The translations under genes were made by a program, and so were the position numbers. From the NCBI GenBank assembly GCA_902491625.1, contig CABUIO010000030.1, forward strand, positions 1 through 23,553: DNA of 23,553 bases. Reading direction: 5' to 3'. Each line of letters opens with the position of its first letter. The first letter of the stretch is position 1. The notes under the pieces were generated by a model that saw only the letters and a program-made list of their open reading frames with translations, was not told the DNA's origin and searched no databases. The DNA is from an uncultured Porphyromonadaceae bacterium (lineage in GTDB: Bacteria > Bacteroidota > Bacteroidia > Bacteroidales > Muribaculaceae). Positions 7,411 through 15,266 of this stretch are shown piece after piece.

Positions 7411-8262
7411 ATGAAAACCAAGGACGAACTCATCGACGAGCTTCTGAATCTGGCCTTTGCCGAGGATGTCGGCGACGGCGACCATACGACTCTCTCCACC
7501 ATACCTGCCGACGCACGCGGCAAGTCGCGTCTTCTCATCAAGGAGGAGGGCATACTTTCGGGCGTCGAAATTGCACGCAAGGTGTTGGCCAAGACTGATC
7601 CGGATCTTAAGATGGAAGTCTTCATTGCCGACGGAAGTGCCGTCAAGCCCGGCGACGTGGCGTTCACAGTCGAAGGCAGCGTGCGTTCACTGCTCGTGGC
7701 CGAGCGCACGATGCTCAATATCATGCAGCGCATGAGCGGCGTGGCGACTATGACCCATCGCTATCAGCAGCGTCTCGAAGGTCTGCACACTAAGGTGCTT
7801 GACACCCGCAAGACTACTCCCGGAATGCGTATGCTGGAGAAGGAGGCCGTCAAGACGGGCGGAGGCATGAACCATCGTATCGGCCTTTTCGACATGATCC
7901 TCATAAAGGACAATCATATCGACTTCGCCGGAGGTATTCCTCAGGCGCTCAAGGCCGCGCGCGACTACTGCGCCGCGAAAGGACTGAAAGACATGAAGAT
8001 CGAGATCGAGGTGCGTTCGCTCGACGACATCCGCACCGTGTTCGAGGCCGGAGGCGCCGACCGCATCATGTTCGACAACTTCACTCCCGAGCTTACCCGT
8101 GAGGCCGTGAAGCTCGTCGGCGGCCGCTGCGAGACCGAATCCTCGGGCGGCATCACCTACGAGACACTACGCGATTATGGCGAGGCCGGCGTAGATTTCA
8201 TCTCCGTCGGCGCGCTGACCCATTCAGTCAAGGGTCTCGACATGTCCTTCAAGGCGATGTGA
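7411..8262 (+). CDS. nadC: Nicotinate-nucleotide pyrophosphorylase (carboxylating)
   Basis: 283 residues from ATG at 7411. The frame is open from 7363, but the family normally begins a few residues before the ELI-x-x-A-xxEDxGDGDHTT segment, so the internal ATG is chosen. The enzyme turns quinolinate and PRPP into nicotinate mononucleotide, CO2 and PPi in de novo NAD synthesis. Signature sites are present: AERTMLNIMQRMSGVAT (97-113), DTRKTTPG (131-138), KTGGGMNHR (148-156), KDNH (166-169) and the C-terminal barrel strand DFISVGALTHS. No nadA or nadB is adjacent. The amylase gene follows after 81 bp, separated by a short tandem repeat. Confidence 0.95.
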   Translation: MKTKDELIDELLNLAFAEDVGDGDHTTLSTIPADARGKSRLLIKEEGILSGVEIARKVLAKTDPDLKMEVFIADGSAVKPGDVAFTVEGSVRSLLVAERTMLNIMQRMSGVATMTHRYQQRLEGLHTKVLDTRKTTPGMRMLEKEAVKTGGGMNHRIGLFDMILIKDNHIDFAGGIPQALKAARDYCAAKGLKDMKIEIEVRSLDDIRTVFEAGGADRIMFDNFTPELTREAVKLVGGRCETESSGGITYETLRDYGEAGVDFISVGALTHSVKGLDMSFKAM

Positions 8263-8270
8263 TTTCAATT

Positions 8271-8306
8271 ATAGGCCGTATAAGCCCTATATGCCCTATA
8301 TGGCCC
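8271..8306. repeat. Four 9-bp tandem units upstream of the amylase gene
   Basis: ATAGGCCGT, ATAAGCCCT, ATATGCCCT and ATATGGCCC follow each other without a gap, sharing the pattern ATA-n-GCC-n-n. They fill much of the 81-bp gap between nadC and the GH13 gene. Short purine/pyrimidine-patterned tandem repeats of this kind are familiar in Bacteroidales spacers; function is not known to me. Confidence 0.6.
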
Positions 8307-8343
8307 ATAATAACAAACTAATAAACACAATATCTCACCACAC

Positions 8344-9783
8344 ATGAACAAACTCGCAGCAATCCTCCTCGCAGCCGCCGTTACGGCGCCTGTCGCAGGC
8401 ATGGCGAAGGATCGAATCACCCGCCATCCCGACGCTACCAACGAAGAGACAATCCTCCACGTCTGGAGCTGGAATTTCCCTGAGATCGGCAAAAACATGA
8501 AGCGTATCGCCGACGCCGGATTCACCATGATTCAGACCTCGCCGGTACAGTCATGCTTCTCTCCCGAAGGGGGCAACAAGAAGATCTTCGACGACAAAGG
8601 CAAGGAGGGCAACTGGTATCACTACTATCAGCCCACCGACTGGAAGATCGGCAACAACATCGTCGGCTCGCGCGAGCAGATGGTCGCCATGATGGACTCC
8701 GCCAATAAATATGGCGTGAAGGTGATCGTCGACGTGCTCCCCAACCACACCGCGTTTGACATCGATCTCGTCAGCGACGACCTAGTGAACGCCGCCGGCG
8801 GACGCGACAAACTATATCACAGCGACGGCCTACGAGGCGTGCAGGACTACAACGACCGCCTGCAGTGCACACTCTGGGGTAGCGGCAATCTTCCCGACGT
8901 CAACACCGAGAATCCCGATTTCCAGAAATACTACATGCAGTTCGTCAACGACCTCCTTTCGCTGGGCGTGAAGGGTTTCCGCTATGACACCGCAAAGCAT
9001 ATCGGTGTTCATTCCGATCCTGTAGATGCTGCATCCGGCGTGAACGAGAACGACTTCTGGGACGTTGCCACAGGCCGCAAGGCTGTGAAAGGCGTGAAGC
9101 TCGCCGTACCTTACGACGATCTTTTCGTCTACGGCGAAGTACTTCAGGACAAGAACGTTCCCGAGAAGGAATATGCCGACTATTTCGGACAGACAGCATC
9201 GGGCTACGGCTGGCATCTCCGCGAGGCTCTCGAGAAGGGTACAGCCAAGGACATCGACCTTAAAGACTGGCGCCACGAGGCCGCTCCGGAGTATCTGACC
9301 ACTTGGGTCGAGAGCCACGACACCTACTGCAACGCCCATGAGAGCGCGTCGCTCACCGACGACCAGATCCGTACCGGCTGGGTCTTCATCACCGCACGCC
9401 AGAACGGCACACCGCTCTTCTTCTCGCGCCCTGCCGGAAGCACCCGCGACAACTTCTACGGCAACAACGTGCTCGGCGCACGTGGCAACGACGAATTCTT
9501 CCATCCCGAGGTTGCAGCTGTCAACAAGTTCCGTCAGGCCATGAAAGGCCAAAAAGAGGATCTTCAGAAGAGCGAGAACGGACAGGTACTTCTCGTGAAC
9601 CGAGGCAAAAAAGGAGCGGCAGTAGTCAACATCTCCTCTCTCGCCAACCACGTAGACCTTCCCACCGGACTCCCCAACGGCACCTACCGCGACGTAGTCT
9701 ACGGCAAGGAATTCAAAGTCAAGAACGGTCGCCTCAAAGGTCTCACCGCACCTTACCGCACCTACATCCTCCAGAAGAAATAA
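8344..9783 (+). CDS. Secreted alpha-amylase family glycoside hydrolase (GH13)
   Basis: 479 residues. The signal peptide is about 1-21 (AAAVTAPVAGMA then KD), with no lipobox, so it is exported to the periplasm or beyond. All four GH13 regions are visible in order: DVLPNH (130-135), GFRYDTAKH (211-219, nucleophile D215), VYGEV (262-266, acid/base E265) and WVESHD (321-326, transition-state D326). A C-terminal beta domain begins near 400. The reaction is presumably hydrolysis of alpha-1,4-glucans; specificity and subfamily cannot be fixed here. No SusC/SusD or SusR gene is adjacent, unlike classical starch loci. No clear TAnnTTTG box was found upstream, so it may be read through from nadC. A strong terminator follows. 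Confidence 0.92.
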   Translation: MNKLAAILLAAAVTAPVAGMAKDRITRHPDATNEETILHVWSWNFPEIGKNMKRIADAGFTMIQTSPVQSCFSPEGGNKKIFDDKGKEGNWYHYYQPTDWKIGNNIVGSREQMVAMMDSANKYGVKVIVDVLPNHTAFDIDLVSDDLVNAAGGRDKLYHSDGLRGVQDYNDRLQCTLWGSGNLPDVNTENPDFQKYYMQFVNDLLSLGVKGFRYDTAKHIGVHSDPVDAASGVNENDFWDVATGRKAVKGVKLAVPYDDLFVYGEVLQDKNVPEKEYADYFGQTASGYGWHLREALEKGTAKDIDLKDWRHEAAPEYLTTWVESHDTYCNAHESASLTDDQIRTGWVFITARQNGTPLFFSRPAGSTRDNFYGNNVLGARGNDEFFHPEVAAVNKFRQAMKGQKEDLQKSENGQVLLVNRGKKGAAVVNISSLANHVDLPTGLPNGTYRDVVYGKEFKVKNGRLKGLTAPYRTYILQKK

Positions 9784-9828
9784 CCCCATCCACCACGTGA
9801 AATAACTGAGAGGAAACCTCGATATAAT

Positions 9829-9859
9829 AGCCCGGAGCCTCACCGCTTCGGGCTTTTTT
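9829..9859 (+). terminator. Rho-independent terminator of the amylase gene
   Basis: AGCCCGGAGC (9829-9838) pairs with GCTTCGGGCT (9845-9854), 10 bp with one G-T pair, loop CTCACC, followed by further T residues to 9859. The T-run merges into the repeat element that begins at 9858. Confidence 0.88.
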
Positions 9860-10330
9860 CGAACCATGTTTTGCGAACAAGGGGAACAATATCGAACAAT
9901 CTTATGATCATGGGATCCGCACGTCCTTCGCGACATGCGCTTGGCGTAGCATCGGCTGACGCGAGCGCGGTGATAGCGTCTTGAGGAGGGGAAAGGCTTC
10001 GGAGATGCCTTGGCGGAGCGTATGCTTCCATCGCGTACAACACCTCCGGCGTTGTGCAGCCTTCTTGGATGTCTCCCCGGACTCTGTATGGGGTTAACAA
10101 GATTGCAGTCAACCGGACTGAGGCTTCTCCTATGCGTTAAGCAACCATGAATGGTTGTATATGAGGGCGGATCATTTCCGACGGATTCGCTGCGCTCATC
10201 CATCGGCTATCAACAATAGGCAACCGCTGGCGCGGTTTTGTTCGTCATGGTTCCCAATGGTTCGAAGGAATGGTTATTGATGGTTTGAAAAGGTTTGTTC
10301 CCCTTGTTCGGGAGAAGGACGGTTCGATAT
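9858..10330. repeat. Inverted-repeat-bounded, hairpin-rich intergenic segment
   Basis: Between the amylase terminator and the next operon lies a segment with three perfect inverted pairs: TTCGAACCAT (9858-9867) with 10257-10266, GAACAAGGGGAAC (9875-9887) with 10297-10309, and ATATCGAAC (9889-9897) with 10322-10330. Inside are smaller hairpins: ACAAC/GTTGT (10037-10055), CAACCAT/ATGGTTG (10142-10157) and AACCGC/GCGGTT (10222-10237). Its right end carries the same ATGGTT units as the 3443-3544 array. Long overlapping frames exist here on both strands but have no protein-like features. It looks like a dispersed non-coding repeat or a MITE-like element; I cannot identify the family. Confidence 0.5.
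10247..10289. repeat. Second ATGGTT repeat cluster
   Basis: ATGGTT occurs at 10247, 10257, 10270 and 10280. The stretch 10270-10290 matches 3527-3547 at 20 of 21 positions (ATGGTT, then AAT or ATT, GATGGTTTGAAA). It is therefore a second copy of the unit in the lptF/G-rluD gap. Confidence 0.7.
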
Positions 10331-10372
10331 AGTTACTTTTGAGGGGTGGAATCGAAATAATTGTTAAAAACC

Positions 10373-10403
10373 TTGCGGACTATCTCTACAGTTATTAATT
10401 TTA
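10373..10403 (+). promoter_or_regulatory. Candidate promoter of the agmatine operon
   Basis: TTG at 10373-10375 and TAATTTTA at 10396-10403 (one base off TAnnTTTG) are separated by 20 bp, the usual Bacteroidota spacing. The predicted start near 10410 leaves a leader of about 57 nt that contains the inverted repeat at 10426-10451. Confidence 0.4.
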
Positions 10404-10425
10404 CTGCCAATAAGAGTATTTGAAG

Positions 10426-10451
10426 ATCACGACGATTGAGTTTATCGTGAT
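10426..10451 (+). promoter_or_regulatory. 7-bp inverted repeat in the agmatine-operon leader
   Basis: ATCACGA (10426-10432) and TCGTGAT (10445-10451) are perfect inverted copies around 12 bases, ending 15 bp before the ATG at 10467. It may be an operator or an mRNA hairpin near the start codon. No T-run follows, so it is not a typical terminator. Confidence 0.35.
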
Positions 10452-10466
10452 AATTTGAGTCAAAAG

Positions 10467-10712
10467 ATGTACGATTTATATAAGATTTTCGAATCGTTGC
10501 TGAGTCAGTTTGACGTTATCGACATGGCTGACAGCGAGTTCAGCCGCATGTGTGTCGATGATCCGGAGCTTCGCAAGGCTTATCGCGAATGGTGCCGGGA
10601 GCAGGATCTCTCGCCGCGCCGGGGATTTCTGACATATGCCGAGGAGTTTAACGACCGCAACAATCTGCGCATGGATTCTTTAGAGGAGGAGGCCGAGAAC
10701 TATGATTTCTGA
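10467..10712 (+). CDS. Small conserved-looking protein of unknown function
   Basis: 81 residues from ATG at 10467; a TTG at 10455 in the same frame is less likely. I do not recognise the family. It is acidic and probably helical, has no signal peptide or membrane segment, and contains VDDPELRKAYREWCREQ followed by SPRRGFLTYAEEF and a Glu-rich end. Its stop overlaps the start of the agmatine deiminase gene by 11 bp (10702-10712), a strong sign that it is translated and coupled. It is the first gene of the putrescine operon, so a role linked to that pathway is possible but not shown. Confidence 0.65.
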   Translation: MYDLYKIFESLLSQFDVIDMADSEFSRMCVDDPELRKAYREWCREQDLSPRRGFLTYAEEFNDRNNLRMDSLEEEAENYDF

Positions 10713-11781
10713 CACACAACGCCGACGCCTGCGCCGTCTTCCGGCGGAATGGGCGGCTCAGCAGGGTGTCATTGTCTCGTTGCCGGATGAGTCGATGGAC
10801 TGGAGCTACATGCTGCCGGAGATCCACGAATGCTACCGTCGGATTGTTGAGGCTCTCGTAGCCACCGGAAGCAATGTCACGGTGCTTGCGCAGGATGTCG
10901 CCAAAGCTCTGGAGGTGCTTCAGGATGTTGACCAGCGAAACATCCGCTATGTGGAGGTGCCGCTCAACGACACTTGGGTGCGCGACTATGGACCTCTCAC
11001 TGTCTCCGAGCTTTCGCGGCGATCGGGGCGATTGCGTCTCGCCGCGCTCGACTGCGGATTCAACGGCTGGGGACTGAAATTCGCTGCCGACAATGACAAT
11101 CTCGCGACTCTGCGTCTGCACGAGGCCGACAGACTTTTCTCGCTCAAATACCATAACTGCCGCGGCTACGAGATTGAGGGCGGCTCGATCGAGAGCGACG
11201 GCAAGGGCACCATCCTCACGACCACGCGCTGTCTTTGCTCTCCCAACCGCAATGGCGGACTCTCAAAGGATGAAGTTGCCGCTCATCTCAACGCACTTTT
11301 CGGTGCCGACCATATCCTTTGGCTCGACCACGGCGCTCTCGAAGGGGACGACACGGACAGCCATATCGACACCTTGGCACGTCTCTGTCCCGAAGACACC
11401 ATACTATATACCGGATGTTCCGACCCCGACGACAGCCACTACGTCGAGCTTGCCGCGATGAAGGATCAGCTTCTGCGTTTCCGCACGCTTTCCGGCGAGC
11501 AGTTCAATCTTATCGAGCTGCCTCTTCCTGACGCGATCCACGACGAGGATGACGGCCACCGGCTTCCGGCCACTTATTGCAATTATCTCGTGACGGACAA
11601 CGCTGTGCTCGTACCTTCCTACGCGCAGCCGCGCAAGGATGAGCTTGCCCGCAAGCTCGTCAAGGTCGCATATCCCGACCGCGAAGTTGTCAGTGTTGAC
11701 TGCCGCGCTCTCATCCGGCAGCACGGCTCTCTCCATTGCGCCACCATGCAGATCCCTGCGGAATCCGTTCTTAAATCTTAA
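10702..11781 (+). CDS. aguA: Agmatine deiminase (agmatine iminohydrolase)
   Basis: 359 residues of the agmatine deiminase/peptidyl-arginine deiminase family, which converts agmatine to N-carbamoylputrescine and ammonia. Visible family motifs are NDTWVRDYGP (89-98), the EGGSIESDG block (159-167), GDDTDSHIDTLAR (215-227) with catalytic H221, and the catalytic cysteine C346 in HGSLHCATMQIP. The following gene encodes the next enzyme, which makes AguA a firmer call than other deiminases of this fold. Translation is probably coupled to the small upstream gene (11-bp overlap), and aguB starts 2 bp after its stop. Confidence 0.93.
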   Translation: MISDTQRRRLRRLPAEWAAQQGVIVSLPDESMDWSYMLPEIHECYRRIVEALVATGSNVTVLAQDVAKALEVLQDVDQRNIRYVEVPLNDTWVRDYGPLTVSELSRRSGRLRLAALDCGFNGWGLKFAADNDNLATLRLHEADRLFSLKYHNCRGYEIEGGSIESDGKGTILTTTRCLCSPNRNGGLSKDEVAAHLNALFGADHILWLDHGALEGDDTDSHIDTLARLCPEDTILYTGCSDPDDSHYVELAAMKDQLLRFRTLSGEQFNLIELPLPDAIHDEDDGHRLPATYCNYLVTDNAVLVPSYAQPRKDELARKLVKVAYPDREVVSVDCRALIRQHGSLHCATMQIPAESVLKS

Positions 11782-11783
11782 AA

Positions 11784-12674
11784 ATGCTTATGACCAAGAA
11801 ACTTAAAGTCGGCATATGCCAGCAATCATATACTTCCGACATCGCCTCCAACCGCCGCAAGAATCTTGAAGCGGTGAAATGTCTCGCTCTTCAGGGTGCG
11901 GAGCTTGTCGTTCTTTCCGAACTCCATGATTCCCTCTATTTCTGTCAGGAGGAGAATGTCGATAATTTCGATATCGGAAGCACGTTGGAGGATTTTGTGG
12001 CTGACTATCGCGAAGTCGCGCGGGAGAAGAGGGTAGTGCTAGTCACTTCCATGTTCGAGCGCCGTGCCGCAGGACTCTACCACAACACCTCTGTCGTCAT
12101 CGACTCCGACGGCAGCATCGCGGGCAAATACCGCAAGATGCACATTCCCGACGATCCTGCATACTACGAGAAATTTTATTTCACCCCCGGAGACCTCGGC
12201 TTCCGTCCGATCGATACGTCTATCGGATGTCTCGGCGTGCTTGTCTGCTGGGATCAGTGGTATCCGGAGGCCGCGCGGCTCATGGCTCTCTCCGGCGCCG
12301 AAATGCTCATCTATCCCACGGCCATCGGCTGGGAATCCACCGACACAAAGGAGGAGAAGGAGAGGCAGCTCGAGGCGTGGGTGACCGTGCAGCGCGGACA
12401 TGCCGTGGCAAACGGACTCCCTGTCGTAACCGTCAACCGCACAGGCCATGAGAAGGATCCTTCGGAACGTACTAACGGCATTCAGTTCTGGGGCGACAGT
12501 TTTGTGGCCGGTCCGCAGGGTGAGTTCCTGTTCCGCGCCGCTTCCGACCGCGAAGTACTGAAAGTCGTGGAGATAGACCTCGGACGCTGCGAACAGGTGC
12601 GCCGCTGGTGGCCTTTCCTGCGCGACAGACGTATCGATGCCTACGGCGGATTGCTCAACCGATTCAATGACTGA
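11784..12674 (+). CDS. aguB: N-carbamoylputrescine amidase
   Basis: 296 residues of the nitrilase superfamily (branch 11), which hydrolyses N-carbamoylputrescine to putrescine, CO2 and ammonia. The Glu-Lys-Cys triad is clear: E46 in LSELHD, K118 in KYRKMHIPDDP and C155 in VLVCWDQWYPEAAR. The segment with YYEKFYFTPGD is typical of plant and bacterial N-carbamoylputrescine amidases. ATG at 11784 is taken as the start; a second ATG two codons later (11790) is equally possible. It lies 2 bp behind aguA, and together they make a two-step agmatine-to-putrescine route. A GH53 gene starts 14 bp downstream. Confidence 0.94.
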   Translation: MLMTKKLKVGICQQSYTSDIASNRRKNLEAVKCLALQGAELVVLSELHDSLYFCQEENVDNFDIGSTLEDFVADYREVAREKRVVLVTSMFERRAAGLYHNTSVVIDSDGSIAGKYRKMHIPDDPAYYEKFYFTPGDLGFRPIDTSIGCLGVLVCWDQWYPEAARLMALSGAEMLIYPTAIGWESTDTKEEKERQLEAWVTVQRGHAVANGLPVVTVNRTGHEKDPSERTNGIQFWGDSFVAGPQGEFLFRAASDREVLKVVEIDLGRCEQVRRWWPFLRDRRIDAYGGLLNRFND

Positions 12675-12688
12675 GAAAACGCAATACC

Positions 12689-13816
12689 ATGATGAAAATA
12701 AAGAACTTATTGTTTATTGCAGCATTGCTGCCTATGTTCGGACTCGCTTCCTGCAGTTCCGACGAGCCTATGCGCGATGACGGCGACGGAGGCGTTTCTT
12801 CAGATGCCTCGGGCGATGTCTCAGGCGACGGCGACACTGCGGATGCTCCCGAAGCGTTCAGGCTCTGCAAAGGTGCGGATGTGAGCTGGCTTACCGAGAT
12901 GGAAGCCAGAGGAGTGAAATTCTATTACGACGATGGTCGCGAGGGGGACTGCTTCGACATCCTGAAGAACAAACATGTCAACGCCATCCGTCTGCGTGTT
13001 TGGGTGGATCCTGCCAACAAATACTGTGGCACGGACGATGTTATCGCCAAGGCAAAGCGTGCCGTGGCGGCCGGAATGGACGTGATGATAGATTTCCATT
13101 ACTCGGACACCTGGGCGGATCCCGGAAGCCAGACTATGCCGAAGGCATGGCAGGGGCAGAACGCCGACCAGTTGTGCGTGACCTTGGCAGAATACACCAA
13201 GGACGTGCTCGGCAAACTTAAGGACGCGGGCGTGACACCCAAGTGGGTTCAGGTCGGTAACGAAACCGGCAACGGAATGCTTTGGCCCAATGGAAAGGCT
13301 GACGAGAATCCAAAGGGATATGCCGACATGATTTCCGCAGGCTATGACGCTGTGAAAGCCGTGTGTCCGGACGCAAAAGTCATCGTCCATATCCAAAGCG
13401 GAGAAAACCAGAGCCTTTTCCAGTGGAATCTCGACATCCTCAAACGCTACAACGCACGCTACGACATCGTTGGCATGTCGCTCTATCCCGAGCCGACGAA
13501 CTACGCGCAGATGGTGCAGCAGTGCAAGAGCACGATGCTCTACGTCATCAATCGCTATGACAAGGACGTGATGCTCTGTGAGGTCGGCATGGGCAACAGC
13601 TATGTGACGCAATGCAAGGATTTCCTTTCGCAGTGCTTCCGTCTCTCGGAGGAGATCGACAATAACCGCTACCTCGGACTTCTGTATTGGGAACCTCAGT
13701 GCTATAACGACTGGAACGGCTACCGCAAGGGGTGTTTCACCTCAAAGGGCGCGCCCTCCGAAGCGATGGATGCCTACAGCTATTCAAGTACGAGCGTTCC
13801 GATGATTCCGATGTAA
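12689..13816 (+). CDS. Arabinogalactan endo-beta-1,4-galactanase lipoprotein (GH53)
   Basis: 375 residues. The signal peptide ends in the lipobox LASC with lipidated C22, followed by SSDEP and a Gly/Asp/Ser-rich linker to about residue 55; an acidic residue run after the cysteine fits surface export in Bacteroidota. The GH53 barrel follows: KGADVSWLTEME (61-72), AIRLRVWVDP (99-108), MIDFHYSDTWADPG (133-146), acid/base E192 in VQVGNETGNGM, and nucleophile E298 in VMLCEVGMG. Family members cut beta-1,4-galactan side chains of pectin. It starts only 14 bp after aguB and seems to be in the same transcript, an unexpected partner for polyamine genes. No SusC/D pair is nearby. Confidence 0.93.
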   Translation: MMKIKNLLFIAALLPMFGLASCSSDEPMRDDGDGGVSSDASGDVSGDGDTADAPEAFRLCKGADVSWLTEMEARGVKFYYDDGREGDCFDILKNKHVNAIRLRVWVDPANKYCGTDDVIAKAKRAVAAGMDVMIDFHYSDTWADPGSQTMPKAWQGQNADQLCVTLAEYTKDVLGKLKDAGVTPKWVQVGNETGNGMLWPNGKADENPKGYADMISAGYDAVKAVCPDAKVIVHIQSGENQSLFQWNLDILKRYNARYDIVGMSLYPEPTNYAQMVQQCKSTMLYVINRYDKDVMLCEVGMGNSYVTQCKDFLSQCFRLSEEIDNNRYLGLLYWEPQCYNDWNGYRKGCFTSKGAPSEAMDAYSYSSTSVPMIPM

Positions 13817-13830
13817 TCTCAAAAGATGAT

Positions 13831-13868
13831 GAAGAAAAAGAGCGGGATGCCCAAGAGGGCGTCCCGCT
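13831..13868 (-). terminator. Terminator of tnaA (minus strand)
   Basis: A 12-bp stem with one G-T pair (13841-13852 with 13857-13868) and a 4-nt loop. On the minus strand the hairpin is followed by CTTTTTCTTC, so it serves tnaA, whose stop lies 22 bp away. On the plus strand no T-run follows, but it could still slow the GH53 transcript. Confidence 0.8.
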
Positions 13869-13889
13869 ATCTATGTATGCGCAGCCGGA

Positions 13890-15266
13890 TCAGTCGGCCG
13901 GAGCGAGTTTCACGGTGAAGTGGCGGAGCAGCGGCGCTTCCCAGACGATCTTGAGACCGCGTGTGATGCTTTCGCGGCGGTCGTAGACATTTTTGATGGC
14001 GGCCGCGATCACGTTGATGTGGTTGTCGGTGTAGACGCGGCGCGGGATGCAGAGGCGCAGGAAGTCCATGCCGCCGAAGCGGTTCTCCCTCGTGACGGGA
14101 TCGCGGTCGGCAAGGATATAGCCGATCTCGCAGCCGCGCACGCCTGCCTCAAGGTACAGTTCCACGGTAAGGGTCTGCGCCGGGAATTCCTCTTTGGGGA
14201 CGTGTGTGAGGATCTTGTCGGCATCCAGGAAGATGGCGTGGCCACCGGCGGGACGCTGATAGGGGATTCCGTACTCGTCGAGTTTTGAGGCGAGATACTG
14301 CACCTGACGGATGCGTGTGTTGAGCATGTCGAAATCGGTGTTCTCGTCGAGACCGACGGCGAGGGCGTCCATGTCGCGGCCGTTCATGCCGCCGTAGGTG
14401 ACGAAGCCTTCGAAGCAGATGCAATAGGACTTCGCGCCCTCATACCATTCCTCGTGGCTCGTGGCGATGAAACCGCCCATGTTGACCAGACCGTCTTTCT
14501 TGGCCGACATCGTCATGCCGTCGGCCAGCGAGAACATCTCGCGGCAGATCTCCTTGATTGTCTTGTCGGCGTAGCCTTCCTCGCGTGTCTTGATGAAGTA
14601 GGCGTTCTCGGCGAAACGTGCGCTGTCGAATATGAGGGGCTTGTTGTAGCGGCCGCATAGGGCGCTGACCTCACGAAGGTTCTGCATCGAAACGGGCTGT
14701 CCTCCGGCGGTGTTGTTGGTGATGGTGACGATGACGAAAGGCACCTTGTCGCCCTGCTCCTTAAGTACTTTCTCGAGCTTGGCGAGATCCACGTTGCCCT
14801 TGAAGGGATGGATCAGCTGGGTGTCGCGGGCCTCGTCGATGGTGCAGTCCACGGCTGTGGCCTTGCGGCTCTCGATGTGACCCTTGGTAGTGTCGAAATG
14901 GGAGTTGCCGGGGACGACGTCGCCCTCATGCACCAGATAGCTGAACAGCACGTTTTCAGCGGCACGACCCTGATGGGTGGGAAGCACATACTCGAAGCCT
15001 GTGATGCGTGAGATTGTCTCCTTGAGGCGGAAGAAGGAGGACGCTCCGGCATAGCTCTCGTCGCCGGTCATCATGGCAGCCCACTGTGTGTCGCTCATGG
15101 CGCCTGTGCCGGAATCGGTGATGCAGTCGATGTAGACCTGATCGGCGTGAAGCATGAAGACATTGTAGTGGCACTGGCGAATCCATTCCTCTCTCTGTTC
15201 GCGTGTGCTGAGCCTGAGCGGCTCGACCATCTTGATTTTCCAAGATTCTGCAAAGGGTATTTCCAT
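13890..15266 (-). CDS. tnaA: Tryptophanase (tryptophan indole-lyase)
   Basis: 458 residues, full length for this PLP enzyme, which cleaves tryptophan to indole, pyruvate and ammonia. Visible blocks are TDSGTGAMSD, PTHQGRAAENVLFS, the Asp/Arg pair in FDSARFAENAYFI, and the PLP-lysine motif MTMSAKKDGLVNMGG. Near the C-terminus GCEIGYIL has Ile where tyrosine phenol-lyase has its substrate-binding Arg (ERG), which favours tryptophanase. The protein is very similar to Bacteroides TnaA as I remember it. It has a perfect promoter (15381-15412) and a leader of about 108 nt. No tryptophan permease is adjacent. Confidence 0.93.
   Translation of the reverse strand: MEIPFAESWKIKMVEPLRLSTREQREEWIRQCHYNVFMLHADQVYIDCITDSGTGAMSDTQWAAMMTGDESYAGASSFFRLKETISRITGFEYVLPTHQGRAAENVLFSYLVHEGDVVPGNSHFDTTKGHIESRKATAVDCTIDEARDTQLIHPFKGNVDLAKLEKVLKEQGDKVPFVIVTITNNTAGGQPVSMQNLREVSALCGRYNKPLIFDSARFAENAYFIKTREEGYADKTIKEICREMFSLADGMTMSAKKDGLVNMGGFIATSHEEWYEGAKSYCICFEGFVTYGGMNGRDMDALAVGLDENTDFDMLNTRIRQVQYLASKLDEYGIPYQRPAGGHAIFLDADKILTHVPKEEFPAQTLTVELYLEAGVRGCEIGYILADRDPVTRENRFGGMDFLRLCIPRRVYTDNHINVIAAAIKNVYDRRESITRGLKIVWEAPLLRHFTVKLAPAD

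Noticed and set aside
9840..10112. 90-codon minus-strand frame in the repeat-rich spacer
   Set aside because: It runs antisense through the amylase terminator and the inverted repeats, overlaps another open frame, and shows no protein-like pattern. Kept only as part of the non-coding repeat segment.
8830..10203. 457-codon open frame on the minus strand
   Set aside because: It is antisense to the amylase gene for most of its length, has low-complexity His/Val/Arg composition and no recognisable domain. It is an effect of GC-rich codon use.
13890..15266. Tyrosine phenol-lyase instead of tryptophanase
   Set aside because: The position that holds the substrate-binding Arg in phenol-lyases (ERG) is Ile here (EIG), and the whole protein follows the Bacteroides tryptophanase pattern.
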